A stretch of 64,000 bases of DNA from Capniomyces stellatus (lineage: Eukaryota; Kickxellomycota; Harpellomycetes; Harpellales; Legeriomycetaceae), in assembly GCA_001661515.1 (NCBI GenBank), contig LUVW01000001.1:1252179-1316178 (forward strand), written 5' to 3'. A program made the translations under genes and the position numbers. Under the pieces are notes generated by a model that did not search any database, was not told the origin of the DNA, and worked only from the letters and a program-made list of their open reading frames with translations. Below are positions 24,601 through 35,232 of the stretch, one piece after another. The stretch's first letter is position 1. Every line of letters starts with the position of its first letter.

Positions 24601-26098
24601 CCCACTCCAGCTTGAAGTTTTTGTCCGACTCAAACATTCTTTCGTCCTCATTCATTATTACCTTTATTATCTTTGCGATACCTACTTTTTCTTTCCACAG
24701 ATAGTTTGGCACAGCGTTTAGGTCTGCTGAATTCTGCCCCTCTACCCCATTATTCCCGTCTTTGTAGTAAACTCTGCCTATCCGTGACGCCCAAACCGCC
24801 TCATCTAGCCTGCCTTGGTGCACAAGCATTCGGACCGCTCCTCGCTGCAACCCCTCATCCGGCTTTTCTCCTGCTAAAACCTTTTCTGCCCACAGCTTTA
24901 GCAGAATCCCTTTGTTCTTTGAACTCTCTAAAACACTCGCTATCAGTCTTATCACGTATTTTGACGGCTTTATCTGCTCACTCGCCTCCAAATACTTTTC
25001 TATTACTTCCCCCACCTCCCCCGCCTCCTCTCCATTTCCCTTCCTCCTCCTCTCCTCTAAATCATTTGCTATTTGCCTTAGACTATCCGACTCTGTATTC
25101 ATTCTTTTATAACTCCACATTACTCCTCTTATGTGCCCCCGATTTGCAAACCCCCTTATCACCTTATAAAATCCCCCGCTTGACATAAAAAACGACCCTG
25201 GCTCATTCTCTCTCCCACGCTGCAAAATCGCCTCAATCAGATCTGTCACCTCTGTCTCGCTGCCCGCCGATTTGTCCGCCGCTAAAACTTCCAGCAGCTC
25301 TTCATACTCGCTCTCCATTGGTCTATATCCCGACGACTGTCGATCTTCTATCACCACCATAATCCTCTCTATCGCCACTCTAAAGTGGTTCACCCCGCTG
25401 CCTCCAACTTCATGATTTGGTGTATACTGTTTTGTATGCGATCTTATCCCATAGTTCTTTATTCGACTTATAAATATCTGCACAAATCTAACCGAAAAAT
25501 ATCTTGTCAATCCCAGCTCTGCCATTTTTAAATACTGCTCGTACTCTACATCTACGTTTTGTCCCGATTTCAATTCCTTTACTCGAAGACAAAAGCGTTC
25601 TAGTTGCTCCAGCCTATCCTTCTCCAATACCATAGAGTAGTAGTTTAGCCCATATCGTGGCTTCTCTTTCCTCTCTCTCTCACTTTCTCTTTCCTGGCTT
25701 TGGCTCTCTTTGCTTACCCCCTCCATTTTCTCTGAATTTAACTCAGACAAGTCGCCCGATACTTTGTCCCTAATGTCTTTGCCTATCGTGTAAAATCTAA
25801 TGGTGCCTAGTTGAGTTTGGTTTCTTCGCAACATTACTTTGGTCTTGAATCTCTTCTCGTTATGATTTCCCAGTATTTCTTTTAGTCTCGCATTGTACTC
25901 GTTGTTGTCTTTACATCCCATTGTGTATTTAGCTTTGGTGTTTAGATGGTATCTTGCATCATACTTCCCTTTTCTACTTACTTCTCTTTGCAAAAGCCGC
26001 CTCAGGGTAAATAATTCTTTGTAATCCAACATTCTCTCTTTTGTCAAATTCTTCAACCCAAATCGATTTTTACAAGTATTGTTCAAAAAAGTCGCCAT
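21623..26098 (-). CDS. Large pentatricopeptide-repeat protein, probably mitochondrial
   Basis: A single exon of 1491 residues. The region of about residues 640-1010 contains helical-hairpin repeats of PPR type. Examples are YTRWIQELTKRGEPEQAHRV, MVIQACALRGWTKQANEIAK, NNVIVGYLSTNQPDKAVQLY and RFTFGALMHAYARSRDVNGC. Each fits the 35-residue pattern with a following P-x-x-x-x-(F/Y) start. PPR proteins usually bind organellar RNA. The basic, acid-poor N-terminus (FLNNTCKNRFGLKNLTKER) would suit a mitochondrial presequence. Highly charged low-complexity stretches (GDEKENKNGKESKNKGKDE near residue 600, and a Pro/Ser/Asp-rich part near 1220) are probably disordered. I cannot assign it to a named factor. 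Its 5' flank is 1.3 kb. Confidence 0.85.
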   Translation of the reverse strand: MATFLNNTCKNRFGLKNLTKERMLDYKELFTLRRLLQREVSRKGKYDARYHLNTKAKYTMGCKDNNEYNARLKEILGNHNEKRFKTKVMLRRNQTQLGTIRFYTIGKDIRDKVSGDLSELNSEKMEGVSKESQSQERESERERKEKPRYGLNYYSMVLEKDRLEQLERFCLRVKELKSGQNVDVEYEQYLKMAELGLTRYFSVRFVQIFISRIKNYGIRSHTKQYTPNHEVGGSGVNHFRVAIERIMVVIEDRQSSGYRPMESEYEELLEVLAADKSAGSETEVTDLIEAILQRGRENEPGSFFMSSGGFYKVIRGFANRGHIRGVMWSYKRMNTESDSLRQIANDLEERRRKGNGEEAGEVGEVIEKYLEASEQIKPSKYVIRLIASVLESSKNKGILLKLWAEKVLAGEKPDEGLQRGAVRMLVHQGRLDEAVWASRIGRVYYKDGNNGVEGQNSADLNAVPNYLWKEKVGIAKIIKVIMNEDERMFESDKNFKLEWDEARSVSFNLILVSRPDVVVQSSLIGGSAVQGRVRLAEYLFRELVEAKLVPKADMFGYLAAMYADRGKMDKVKAILSEVYIDEPKEENKSENGDEKENKNGKESKNKGKDEISELQKLRAENDLQLFVPLLYLFVKTNCVTQASQLLEAWGDLYGGNIPLSKLKTALLQIYRAVGQTKLGLESVVMVDKMSDVNSQAAETSDIGQLGVAGHRTELDFFKEKIRIHISASDVASIVETLEEMAKKSISPNRTILNDLMHGVLSIGMMNMFEPIAGFFDRFIKKPISYVLYTRWIQELTKRGEPEQAHRVLGQMIEKGHIPTEVHYCMVIQACALRGWTKQANEIAKEMDQPESPVKMGLATKVSLIEANVAGGLVENAQQILDHILYDSLTPRGSIPTRAFNNVIVGYLSTNQPDKAVQLYKTMTEIKVRPNRFTFGALMHAYARSRDVNGCAKVLDVMVRNGIEPDAAIYSILITVYGSINDVRGAEKVFYRAKRKDFAYQKMLANSKSVKLTNIAYPTHNTNAHSINAEGVGFGSDMYSGVDRDMYQSPNEFRDLQSKHLDPIVFTSLLKVYCKNKYIRKVNSMWRNLLEAYPIICVNPLSPSGPRIAVTADFHSSSMFNILRCYLKSLDRIGFFSSYRNLGFLDDYAMPSEAASHKSMGRPRVVLETDDASAGEHKADDSGRGYIKLSNNPATSTVTKPANKDLDKRETASKPASDDSLGPDSVPGSSPESDDTANGTNFPVQHQDTRLVFQVPKFISFRNFSHSRWEISAKLIELFKEAQSMSFKFEVGHINLYISCLMATARFQEVIGLLLEIDELLPNSTPTNDSDKNQTHPILKISTNNTEYLLSVLQSFDSKYNLTMESIRSREDVLKSRYYKLFGISSFTGNHPSAQPGVGSVDPLSRSALGANHSHNANENPRLDIYPNTGNKLDEDFVPPTLDSYMTNDIVVIGLKEKLSYFYQDRNQLLRVVKIWRRFVTDERVIKLSESL

Positions 26099-27433
26099 TC
26101 TTGTCTCGATTTCCTCTATATCTTATCCGGAGATGCGTGTTGTCTAAACTCAGATTCTTGGTGTTCCCGAATCTCTGCTTAAACAAAATAGATTTATAAA
26201 TCGCTACACAATCCAAGCACACTCGCTAAACTAATCGTATATTTCTAATAATCCCTCTATTGTTACTTTAGTGTCCACACTGCCAATTTTCCATATTTTA
26301 TCTTCAATCTCACCTCCATATATTGATTCCCGAGTCCTAACCTTATTTATTTTTCTTCAACAAATCTATAGAACAATGCTGAAAGAAAACTCACTCTAAA
26401 TGCTAAAGCAAGTGCGTTTTACTTTCCCTTGATCTTTACTAGCAGCTATGCTGATCTATTTTGCTTTGATAATTCTACTTTGTTTGTGTGTTTGTGTTTT
26501 TTTTTTCTTAACTTGAACGTTTCCTGCCAAATCGCATTTACTATTTTAAAACCCACTTATTGCTGTTAATTGGTATCTTTTTTTTTCTTTTTCTTTGCTT
26601 TTCAAACTTTTCACACTATTTTTTTTCTTTTTTTGCTTGGTTATTAATTTTTTGGTTTTGGTTCACTTGGCTTTGATTTGTCAAAGCTGCGAGTGTTTTT
26701 TAATTTCTAATTTTCCATTTTTCTATTTATCTTTATCGACTTTGCTATCAATGTCTTGGTTCAGCAACTAGAGTACAAATCATCAGTTGTTCCAATTGTT
26801 TAAGATAGGTAAGATCAGCTCCAGATGAAGTATGCTGTAGTTTTTGTTGGTTATGATCAGTATCTATAGTGTACACCTCTCCCAACACGCATTTTATATC
26901 CCCAAACGCCTTCGTTTAGAAGCTTGATATCTCAAAGTAATGGCCCACTTGCCGGAAAAGTGAATTGATCTGTTAATTCTATTGGGCCAACCCAATTCTG
27001 TATTTATAATTCGCACCTTACACTAGTTATTTGAATGTATTCTGTTTTATCGTATGACTTTTTTTTTGTACATTGCCATTGCCCACCCACTAACACTGCC
27101 ATTTAAAGGCAAAAGTTGCTTTATGCGTTAACTGTTTGCTTTTAAAAAAATGAGGGAAGGGTCTCTATTTATTCGAAAATGCAGAGCTATTTGCTCTGAG
27201 TTTAAAAGCAGAGTTAGAGGTCAATGTTTATAATACGTATATCTATCACGCTTTATTAATTGGGAAGGTGGAGGTAAAAATAAAAAGAGAGAAGGAAGCC
27301 TCAAATATAAATACGAATTCTAGCCTGAAATTGTAAGAGCAAAATTCCTGATGTAAATAAAGCTAGTACGATTACCCGGCTTTCTCTCATAATGCGGCAT
27401 GCACCATAAACAGCAAGGATTGTATATTGTGTG
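26099..27433. other. Intergenic, PPR promoter side and glutaredoxin 3' flank
   Basis: T-rich close to the PPR gene (26500-26720), then mixed. No open frame with homology and no RNA gene was recognised. Confidence 0.45.
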
Positions 27434-27733
27434 TTACTCGACTATTTTCTTGAATTCACCACTGTCGATCTTTCCCACGAGTGAGTCACAGCCGCCAATA
27501 TGCTTGGAATTGGCGAATATGTTGGGAACAGTTCTTTGCTTTGTCATTTCAATCAATTCAGATTGGATTTCTGAGCCATTTGCCTCTAAATCCAACTCAA
27601 TTGCCTTGAATGGGTAATTAAGCTTTGCGATCTCTGACTTTGCCTTGGCACAAAATGGACAATAGCTTTTCGAATAAATCAAAATCTTGTTTCCTTTGAT
27701 TTGCGACTTTATTAGCTGTGCGATCTGTGACAT
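27434..27733 (-). CDS. Dithiol glutaredoxin
   Basis: Glutathione-dependent thiol-disulfide oxidoreductase, 99 residues in a single exon. The active site is Cys25-Pro-Phe-Cys28 in YSKSYCPFC. The glutathione-binding elements are the cis-Pro segment TVPNIF and GGCDSL near residues 68-84. The length is that of a cytosolic class I glutaredoxin with no targeting extension. The CPFC site (rather than CPYC) is within family variation. It is divergently arranged with the NTR2/GCFC-like gene, 529 bp away. Role: reduction of ribonucleotide reductase, or of protein-glutathione mixed disulfides. Confidence 0.93.
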   Translation of the reverse strand: MSQIAQLIKSQIKGNKILIYSKSYCPFCAKAKSEIAKLNYPFKAIELDLEANGSEIQSELIEMTKQRTVPNIFANSKHIGGCDSLVGKIDSGEFKKIVE

Positions 27734-28262
27734 TTTTGATAATATTTATATGCTCCAAGCGTTTCCCTTCTCGTTTTACTCCTTTTGCTGTGCTAATCAA
27801 TGTATAAAAGAAAACACAACAATTGACCGTGAACGAATTTGGTTTTAAGATTTATTTATTTTTTGCTGATTTGTGGTAAAAGATTATTGCAGCTTACTAG
27901 TAATATTATAAACTTTATCGAGCTTTTTCCAAATTCCAAAATCCAATTTCAACTTTTTCTCGTACCTCTATCCTGTCAATTTTTACTAGAAAAAGTTGAG
28001 GAATTTCTTGTTCTCGATTTTTCATACCAAATAAATGGTCAACTAGTCGTTTATTAGTTATTATTCAGGTGTTAACAATAAAACTCAGCTCTGTTTATTG
28101 ATCCAACCTGATCAAACCAGCGGCAGTAATATATTTATTAAACTAGAGATTCTGTTCTTTTGTATATACTTACAGTACTTGTTTGTGAAGAATAAAAAAT
28201 AAACGAAGCGGATTTTTGGCTCAGTAGCTACAAACATAAACCGTGATATAGTGGTGTAGACA
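27734..28262. other. Divergent promoter region, glutaredoxin and NTR2-like gene
   Basis: 529 bp serving both start codons. AT-rich. No specific site recognised; the 72-residue open frame in it is low-complexity and unsupported. Confidence 0.45.
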
Positions 28263-29798
28263 ATGTTTAAGAAAAAGACGAAATCGAAAAATGTCAGACA
28301 AACGGTTAGCTCAATATCACACGAAGAGGGTACGGGTGTTTACAAAATTAATGAGATGATTAAAAGAAATGTTTAGTAGGCTGAGTACAAGGTGAATTGG
28401 CAATAAATAAAAGATACAAAATAACTGGAATTGTAGAGGAGACTGTTAATGTGATTAAAAGAGAGGTACCGATATCAAAAGTTGTCAACACAGGGAAGAT
28501 TCATGGCTTTGATGACAAGAAGGTAATTATTAGTATAAAACTTGGGCAGCTAATAGAAGCTAACAATGAATTGCTTTTTAGAACGACCTACACATAATCG
28601 ACTTGCATGGGTATTTATCAAAATAGGAAAACTCGGCAAAATCTTCACCCAGAATCCAAGTAGACAGGTATAGACACAAGGATATTTTTGCTTATAGTGT
28701 GCTTATAGATTAAAGGTAGAATGCACAGCATCTTTTGGTGTTAATAAAAGCAACTAATGAAAGGGAAATTGTGAAATAAAATATCAACATAGTAAAACGA
28801 TGGCGGTTATTGGAACAGATGCGTTTGAGGTTCTTAAAGGTGGGAGTATGTTGGGCAAAGAGAACACTGCGGTGGGAAACGTACAAAAGGTGATGCAAAC
28901 CACCAGTATATTTGCGGGTTCAGGTAAGCTTGAGTCGTATTTAAAACCCGATTTTTTTTTTCAAAGGCATTACTGCGGTTAGTCGGGTTAAAAGGTATAT
29001 TCTGTGAACCGGTTGTGATCTGATGCCAATAAACGAATAGGAATACCATCAGCCGAGGAGATATATCTGGCAAAGAAAAGGCGAGCCGAGCTAAGCAAGT
29101 TGGCACAGAGCGATTATGAGTCGATTGAGAAAAATTCGGATTACATTTCGCTTGATTCAGGTATCAATGGCGATCGGGCGAAAGCAGGTACAGAGGCCAA
29201 AAACACACGGCTGTTATCGAGCACAGTGATAGACTCTGAATCAGAGGATGAAAACATACAAATGGAGCGTGTTGGTGGTGGTGACAATGAGGAGCAAAGT
29301 ATGCTGGTTGAGGCCAGTAGGAATTCCAACTTAAAATCAGTTTTGATTAGTGAAATTGACGTTGAAATGGAGGATGATTCTAAGCGATATAGAAGAGACG
29401 ACTCTTCACAGGATGAGCTGGAGTGGGAGTACAAACGACTTGTTCACTCCGGCGTAGACCCGAAGCTGTACAAAGGATCAGCGTTCAGAGAATCAGAACA
29501 TGCAGACGGTAATAGTGGCTATGAAGACAATTTGAATTCCAAGTTTGAAGATATGCTTCAGCTGAGGCCGGTTGAGCTGATTAAGCCTGAGCAAGTTGAT
29601 TCGCAGATTGATAAACTGATTGAGCAGGAAAACTCAGTGTTGCAGGCTAATTTGGCAAGGTTGGAAAGTATAAAGGAAGATTCAGGCCGAATACAATTTG
29701 CAATTGACGAGATAGATGCTGATATTTCCAAAGCCAATGTGCAACTACAGCATTTTGAAAAGCTGTTGGCAGATTCGACTACCACAGATGGTAATTAG
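28263..29798 (+). CDS. NTR2/GCFC-family spliceosome-disassembly protein
   Basis: Probable partner in the complex that releases the intron lariat (Ntr1-Ntr2-Prp43 in yeast; GCFC/PAXBP1 relatives elsewhere). Proposed exons are 28263-28329, 28392-28522, 28582-28610, 28793-28923 and 29041-29798, giving 371 residues with all phases consistent. Family-like features are the basic start MFKKKTKSKN, the GIPSAEEIYLAKKRRAEL segment, YISLDSG, and the acidic-to-basic WEYKRLVHSGVD block (compare the family's W-E-x-E-Q-I-R-K-G-V). The C-terminal region from about residue 270 is predicted coiled coil. The 29-bp third exon is the least certain part. Without it the phase between exons 2 and 4 fails. Confidence in a single spliced gene is good. 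The family name rests on short motifs, so it is moderate. Confidence 0.65.
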
Positions 29799-30202
29799 AA
29801 ATCGGCTGCTTAAAAACGCGTTTATTTTATAATGGAAAAGAAAAGAAAGGAAAAGAAAGGAAAGGTCAGAGAAACTGAAGGTGGAGAGATACAGTATGAT
29901 ACCTTTTCTCATTTCGTTTCATTCCATTTCATTCAGGATTTCTTCTGCTTTTCTTTGTTTTGCATTTGATCTTAGATATCGCACTCTGCTGCACTAATTT
30001 GTTCTTTTGAGTGTTTATTTGTAAATAAAATTCCAATATTGTTTATATTTTCTTGTCGAGTACAACAAGGTCGGTGCGAAAAATACATTTAAACACAATT
30101 TATAGTTTATGGGCAAATGGTTAGTTTATGGGTAAAAAAAAAACAGAGCCGACCAAAACCAATATTATAACATTGGCGCTCGTACATAATGCGGAATAAT
30201 CT
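29799..30202. other. Convergent intergenic region, NTR2-like and SLX4
   Basis: AT-rich, with a short AAAGG-type purine repeat near 29833-29865. No gene is supported. Confidence 0.45.
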
Positions 30203-33200
30203 CTAGTAGCGCCTCTTATCTCTGCTGGACACTTCGCCTGCCGATATATGGCATATTCCCTAATTGGACATATAAAACATATACTCTGATAAGTAATAAT
30301 AATATCAACAGCATTGAAGAGGTTGAATCGACAGGGGGGGGGGGAGTGGCACAACAGTAAGTATAGCGTGAATAACGGTGCGAAAATCTAAAGAGCCTGT
30401 ATTTACTATAGTTAGCAAAGTAATCAAAATAAATTAATCATAATTACCTGTTTGTCTAAAAAGGCTCTTAGTGTGTTTTTTGAACACAGAATGCCGTCGC
30501 TTTTTATAGACGAGTGGAGGTATTCCAAGTTGACAGGCTTATACAAAAGTATATTGTTGTACAAGTCAGAGCGGGAATATATAAACTGGTAAAGTTCTCG
30601 ATCAATTGTGTTGATTTCAGGCCTGCTTGAAGCATGCTCAAACACATCAACCGATTTAGAGCCTGTTGCTGTCTCAATGCTTGGGTCCAAGCTCAGTGTT
30701 TGGTGGGGGTAGCTATTTTCGGTATTAGGATGGTTTTGTCTGGCTGGCAAGCTATGCAATATCTGTGGCTTATTGCTGTTTAGTGTTCTCCAAATCTTCA
30801 ACAGCTGGATCGCAATTAGCCTCTTTGAAGAATTCACTCTGAGCCCATACCTTCTTGCCTCGACCTAATTGCAGTTTATGATCAAAAGGTTAAAACCAAA
30901 AATAAAAAAACATAAAAGTAGCAGTAATAGCAGCAGTAACAAAATCAAAGTATCAGAATTATGCTTTTTCTTGGAAATTTGTCAATAAACGTTTCAGATA
31001 AATAAAGCATAGGTTACTCACTTGTAGTTGTTCAAGCGTCATGGCCATGTAATCAGGCTCATGGAGTTTATCGAATACATTCAGGCTACTTGAGTTGCCT
31101 CCAACCTTAGACGGTCTTTTGATTGTATGTTTGGATGGGCTGGCTATGGAATCCAGCGCAATTTTTGGATTGCTAGACGAGTGCCGCAATGCTTTATCAA
31201 TGCCGACACTTTGGTCAAATAAACCAGTTCTATAAACATTGGTGCTGGTATCTTGAAGACGGGCATTTTCCATGCAGGGTTGAAGTGACATATAACTTTC
31301 ACCGACTCCGCCAACCAGATTGTCAGAAATACATCCAATACTATCTATCGCTTTATCTGCACTGTTTTTTGCATTCTTGTTGTAGCCTACCGTTGTACCA
31401 GTGCTGCGGATGTATAGCCCGATATTGTTTTGGGTATTTTCACCGACGTTTCTATGGTTAGACTCAGTTCCTGAAGAGTTGCTGCCACATGACTCCTCAC
31501 TTTTGACTACTTGAAAACAATCGGATGCCCTCGACTTTCTAATCCCTTCCAGCCGTGATTTCCACTGATGGCTCGTCTTGGCCTTGTCATTCGAGCCAAT
31601 GTCACTATTCTTTCCATGCAAAGAGAGCTCAGGTACTGCACTGCTACCCTTGGCGCAAGCCGTCCTATTGTTGGTTTTGTCCTTGTCCCCGCTTAAACAA
31701 GTGTTGGGCGAATCCATAATAAGGTCAGAACTGGTCTCTAAACAGCTCGAGTCACTCTTGCTCTGGTGATCCAACGACTCTTTGGTACTGATGGCCGGAC
31801 CTCTCAGCCGACTTTCCAGTGAACTGTCTGGGTCCGATCTACCCAGCGCTAACATTTGACTTTTGTAGCCTAACAATAGCCTCTTCAGCTTAACAGAATA
31901 TTTTCTCGTTATTTCAATTTTGCGTTGACCAAACTCAGAAATAATTTCACTTTTCGAACCGCCTTTATTTGACTTGTAAATATGCGATCCAGCTTTTGTT
32001 GATGCTAGTTTCAAGTCCAGCTGTGATAAATAATCTGCAAGCTCATCACAGCTGCCACCTTCGCTATTACTCGCTTTATTACGCACCTCCTATCTGGTTT
32101 ATCATTCATTTTATTTTATTTTTTATTTCTCGTTTCGGTTTAGCCAGCATTAACAAACATGCCGTTTATAATTCAAACAATCACAATCAGACGTTATTTA
32201 GTATAGCAATGTATTGGTGGTATTTGCCTTTTTAGTCTGTCTCATTGCTTTAAATACTGGTGTGAAATACACATCCTTTTCGTTCTCCCCGCTACTCGAT
32301 GCAATTCCAAACAATGATACCTTGCTTGACATCTCCACATCTTTTATCCCAAATTCAGAACCACTTTGATATCTGTACATCTCATCGCTGCTTTCTAAAA
32401 CACACATTTGCGAACCAACCACGCTTAAACTCGATTCTCCTCTTTTCACCTTGCAACCTGCATTGCTTGAGTCGCTACTTTTAGAATCTTTGCTTTTGCT
32501 CTCACTCGAGGACATGGTTTTTATCCCCATGCTAGTCTTTTCGTCCAACTGACGCAAAACTATCGCTCTTTGTTGCAAATACTCCTGTGCCTCAGCCGCT
32601 GCCAAAGTATCAGACCGCACCAGTCCTCTTGAACCATCGTTGGACAATCTCTTTGACAACCCGTTGCTTTTGGATCCCCTAAACTCAAATTGCGACTTTT
32701 CCACCGTCAACTTGGCAGGTTTTTTGCCAAGAACGTCAAACACCGAGTGTAGTCCGCCACTCCCCATACTTTCTCCGCTAAACGAGCCTTCTCTGCTTAG
32801 TCCGTTATTTGTGTGCTTTTCATTATAGTTCAAGTACGTCTCATCGCCGCTGGCATGGTAGCTAAGCGATGCTGATAGTGCCAGTCCAACCTGATAATCT
32901 TCGCAAAGTTCAATCGGAGGATCTCTGTTCCTTCTTGGTTTGCTGGTTTGTTTAACAGCTCCTCCTATATTTTTTTTGGCTTTGCTTGTACTAGGTTTGA
33001 AGTCATCTACATCCTCAATGTATATCAGTTCGCTTTTACTACTTAAAACAGATTTCTTTCGAGTTATTACCTTTTTCGTTTCGTACCCTTCATTCCCACT
33101 CGTCGATTTTTTAGGCCTCAATTCGTTTTTGCTCATATTTACAAACGTTGCATCCGCTGAGAGTTGTGTATCAAATGTCTGGTCATTGGTTGTCATGCTC

Positions 33201-33973
33201 TTAGGCTGAGAATTTGTATCCTCCAGATCATAGTATCCTGTTTTGGTTGCTGTTTTGCAACCAACTGCGCTGTTTCCGTAATTGACATCCTCTCTCGCTC
33301 CAGATATATCGCTTGCAATGATAGCTTTGTATAGATCTTTGACATTTAAAGAATTCTTTGCGCAACATTCTAAAAGGTGTTTTGCCTTTTCACTCTCGGT
33401 CAATACCATTCTGTTTACCCTAGATTCGATTGCCTCATTTTTTGTCTCGATTGCTGACTGGAATTCGCGAAAGTCGTTAAAGGGGTAGCCACAAATCATA
33501 CAGCTCTGGATTAGCTGGATTGTGGGCGTTTCCCTTTTTTCTTGGCTGGTTCTTGTCCCCTCTATCTCTGTAGATTCGATTGTGCTCTTTTTCATGCATT
33601 TGGCGCTTCTTAGTTTTATACATGCTTCAAAATGCTTTTCTTGCATTGGTATCGACATCCGTGTAATATTCTTGCTGCAGACTGGACACTTTGTTATACA
33701 ATCCAAGCCTGAGCTCCTGATCATACCACTCCCTGTGCCCCAGTATGATGTAATGCAGGTCTGGCCTTTGTCTTTTTCATTTTTTGTGCCATTTACTTGG
33801 GTTTGACTTGGATACTCATTTTGAGAAAACCCTGTTGGTTTAAGCCTCATGCTGCTCGCTGATATGTCGCTTGAGCCATTTGATTCGCTCGCATCTAAAC
33901 AGTTGTTTATATGTCTTTCAGGATCCTGACTTATTTGGCTAAATTGAACATTACAGACCGGACAATTGTTCAT
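30203..33973 (-). CDS. SLX4: SLX4 structure-specific endonuclease scaffold with two UBZ4 fingers
   Basis: Scaffold that binds and activates SLX1 and other nucleases for Holliday-junction and fork processing in the nucleus. Exons 32228-33973, 31022-32089, 30448-30864 and 30203-30259 give 1095 residues, all in phase 0. Two UBZ4-type zinc fingers lie at the N-terminus: Cys4, Cys7, His21, Cys25, and Cys96, Cys99, His114, Cys118. A UIM-like EDYQVGLALSAS is present. The C-terminus carries the SLX1-binding domain: RRYGLRVNSSKRLIAIQLLK, then LYNNILLYKPVNLEYLHSSI, SKNTLRAFLDKQ, and a final 18-residue exon ending DKRRY. The low-complexity middle is typical. Intron 1 could use a GC donor (AAG|GCAAAT) or an in-frame GT donor 15 bases upstream; both keep phase. 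The gene's last exon is tiny and easily missed. Confidence 0.82.
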
Positions 33974-34860
33974 TGTATTTTCTTTAGAATTGCGGCTGCC
34001 AGTATAGTACTTGGCAAATTAGCCTACGATTGAAATGGATGTTTAACTTGAAATTACAATTACGATTGAAAAAAAAGAAGAAAAAACACTCCTCAATTAG
34101 CTGATCTGATCCTTTTATTAGCGTGCTTTAGCTATAAACAACGCATTGGAACTGAATATCAACTACTAGCAGGGGAAGATTGTGCTTGGTAATAACCAAT
34201 TAAAAGAGCCCAGTTCAGCTTAAATATTAAACTGTTTTATTTGGAAAGGCGCATCAAAACAGAAACCCCCATAACTTTAGCAATAAAAATCAAGGCACTT
34301 ATAAGCTAACAATTCAAACCATCCAATGAAAACTTTAGAATCAACGCACCACTATGTCTGTTTATAATGATTAAGATGATATTTTTTGGCGGTTTTATTT
34401 TTTTAATTAAGAATACTACTGCTTTTCTCTATCAATGATCTAATAATTTTGGCGTAGTTGCAATATTAAACTCTATTTTAGTCGTCTCTATTTCCGACTG
34501 TATCACTTGTTTTGCTTGATTTTTTCACTAGCCATTTATTTGGCTTTTAAGAGGGTCTTGTTGGGCTTTTGTTGGTTGGAAACTGGGGTTGCTTTAGGAG
34601 TTTGGGAGCAGTGTCCACGCTGGGAGATCTTTTTTTTTCTAGCTTGCATTGGGATTAATTTTTCTTTGCAAGGTTTTAAAAAATCTCAGTAGATTATTTT
34701 AGCACTAAGCATCGCTCACATCCAATTCCGATTGAAATTATAAAAAAAAATTAAAAAGTATTTTCTAATGACACTAACTTACTTGGCTGTAATATCCTAG
34801 TACGGGTCGTGAGAAAGGGGAAATCGTATTTCAAGGAATTCATTCCTGACAATACGTATC

Positions 34861-35232
34861 CAGAGCTCAGCGGTCTTTGAACTTACGCCCAACTCAGCTC
34901 GTAATAAGCTGGTAGGTTAGCTTCTCGGGGGGGGAGAACTTAGGATCAAAGCATCTGCTATCCAAAAGAAAGAGTATGACCGCTCAGGCTCGATGACGCT
35001 TGCAACAGCATCATTCTTGACTTTAATCCGCGCAGCCCGGTTACTAAGACTCGATTGGATTAGTACATCACCAGCCCCACTGAACCAACGCTACCAAGGT
35101 ACGGTGTCCCTAGAGAGACAACATGGAGTAGGATAGTTGTTGAAATAGTCACTTTTTTTAGACTGTCCCACTAGCTTTGTAATATTCCATAGTATCGTAT
35201 TATTGAACTATAATAATAATAATAATAATAAA
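34861..35232 (+). mobile_element. Repeat copy 1: ~370 bp element with (TAA)n tail
   Basis: Nearly identical over its length to 39164-39530. It begins cagagctcagcgg and ends in a run of ATA/TAA triplets (about 35206-35231), as the 3' ends of non-LTR retrotransposons of the I type do. It is 5'-truncated, with no coding part attached. The first ~110 bp differ at about a dozen sites from copy 2; the rest is almost unchanged. Confidence 0.8.

Noticed and set aside
24673..25188. 171-codon plus-strand frame opposite the PPR gene
   Set aside because: Low-complexity Leu/Pro/Ser shadow of the minus-strand coding sequence.
34507..34692. 61-codon plus-strand frame near the repeat
   Set aside because: No homology, splice partner or link to the LINE fragment.
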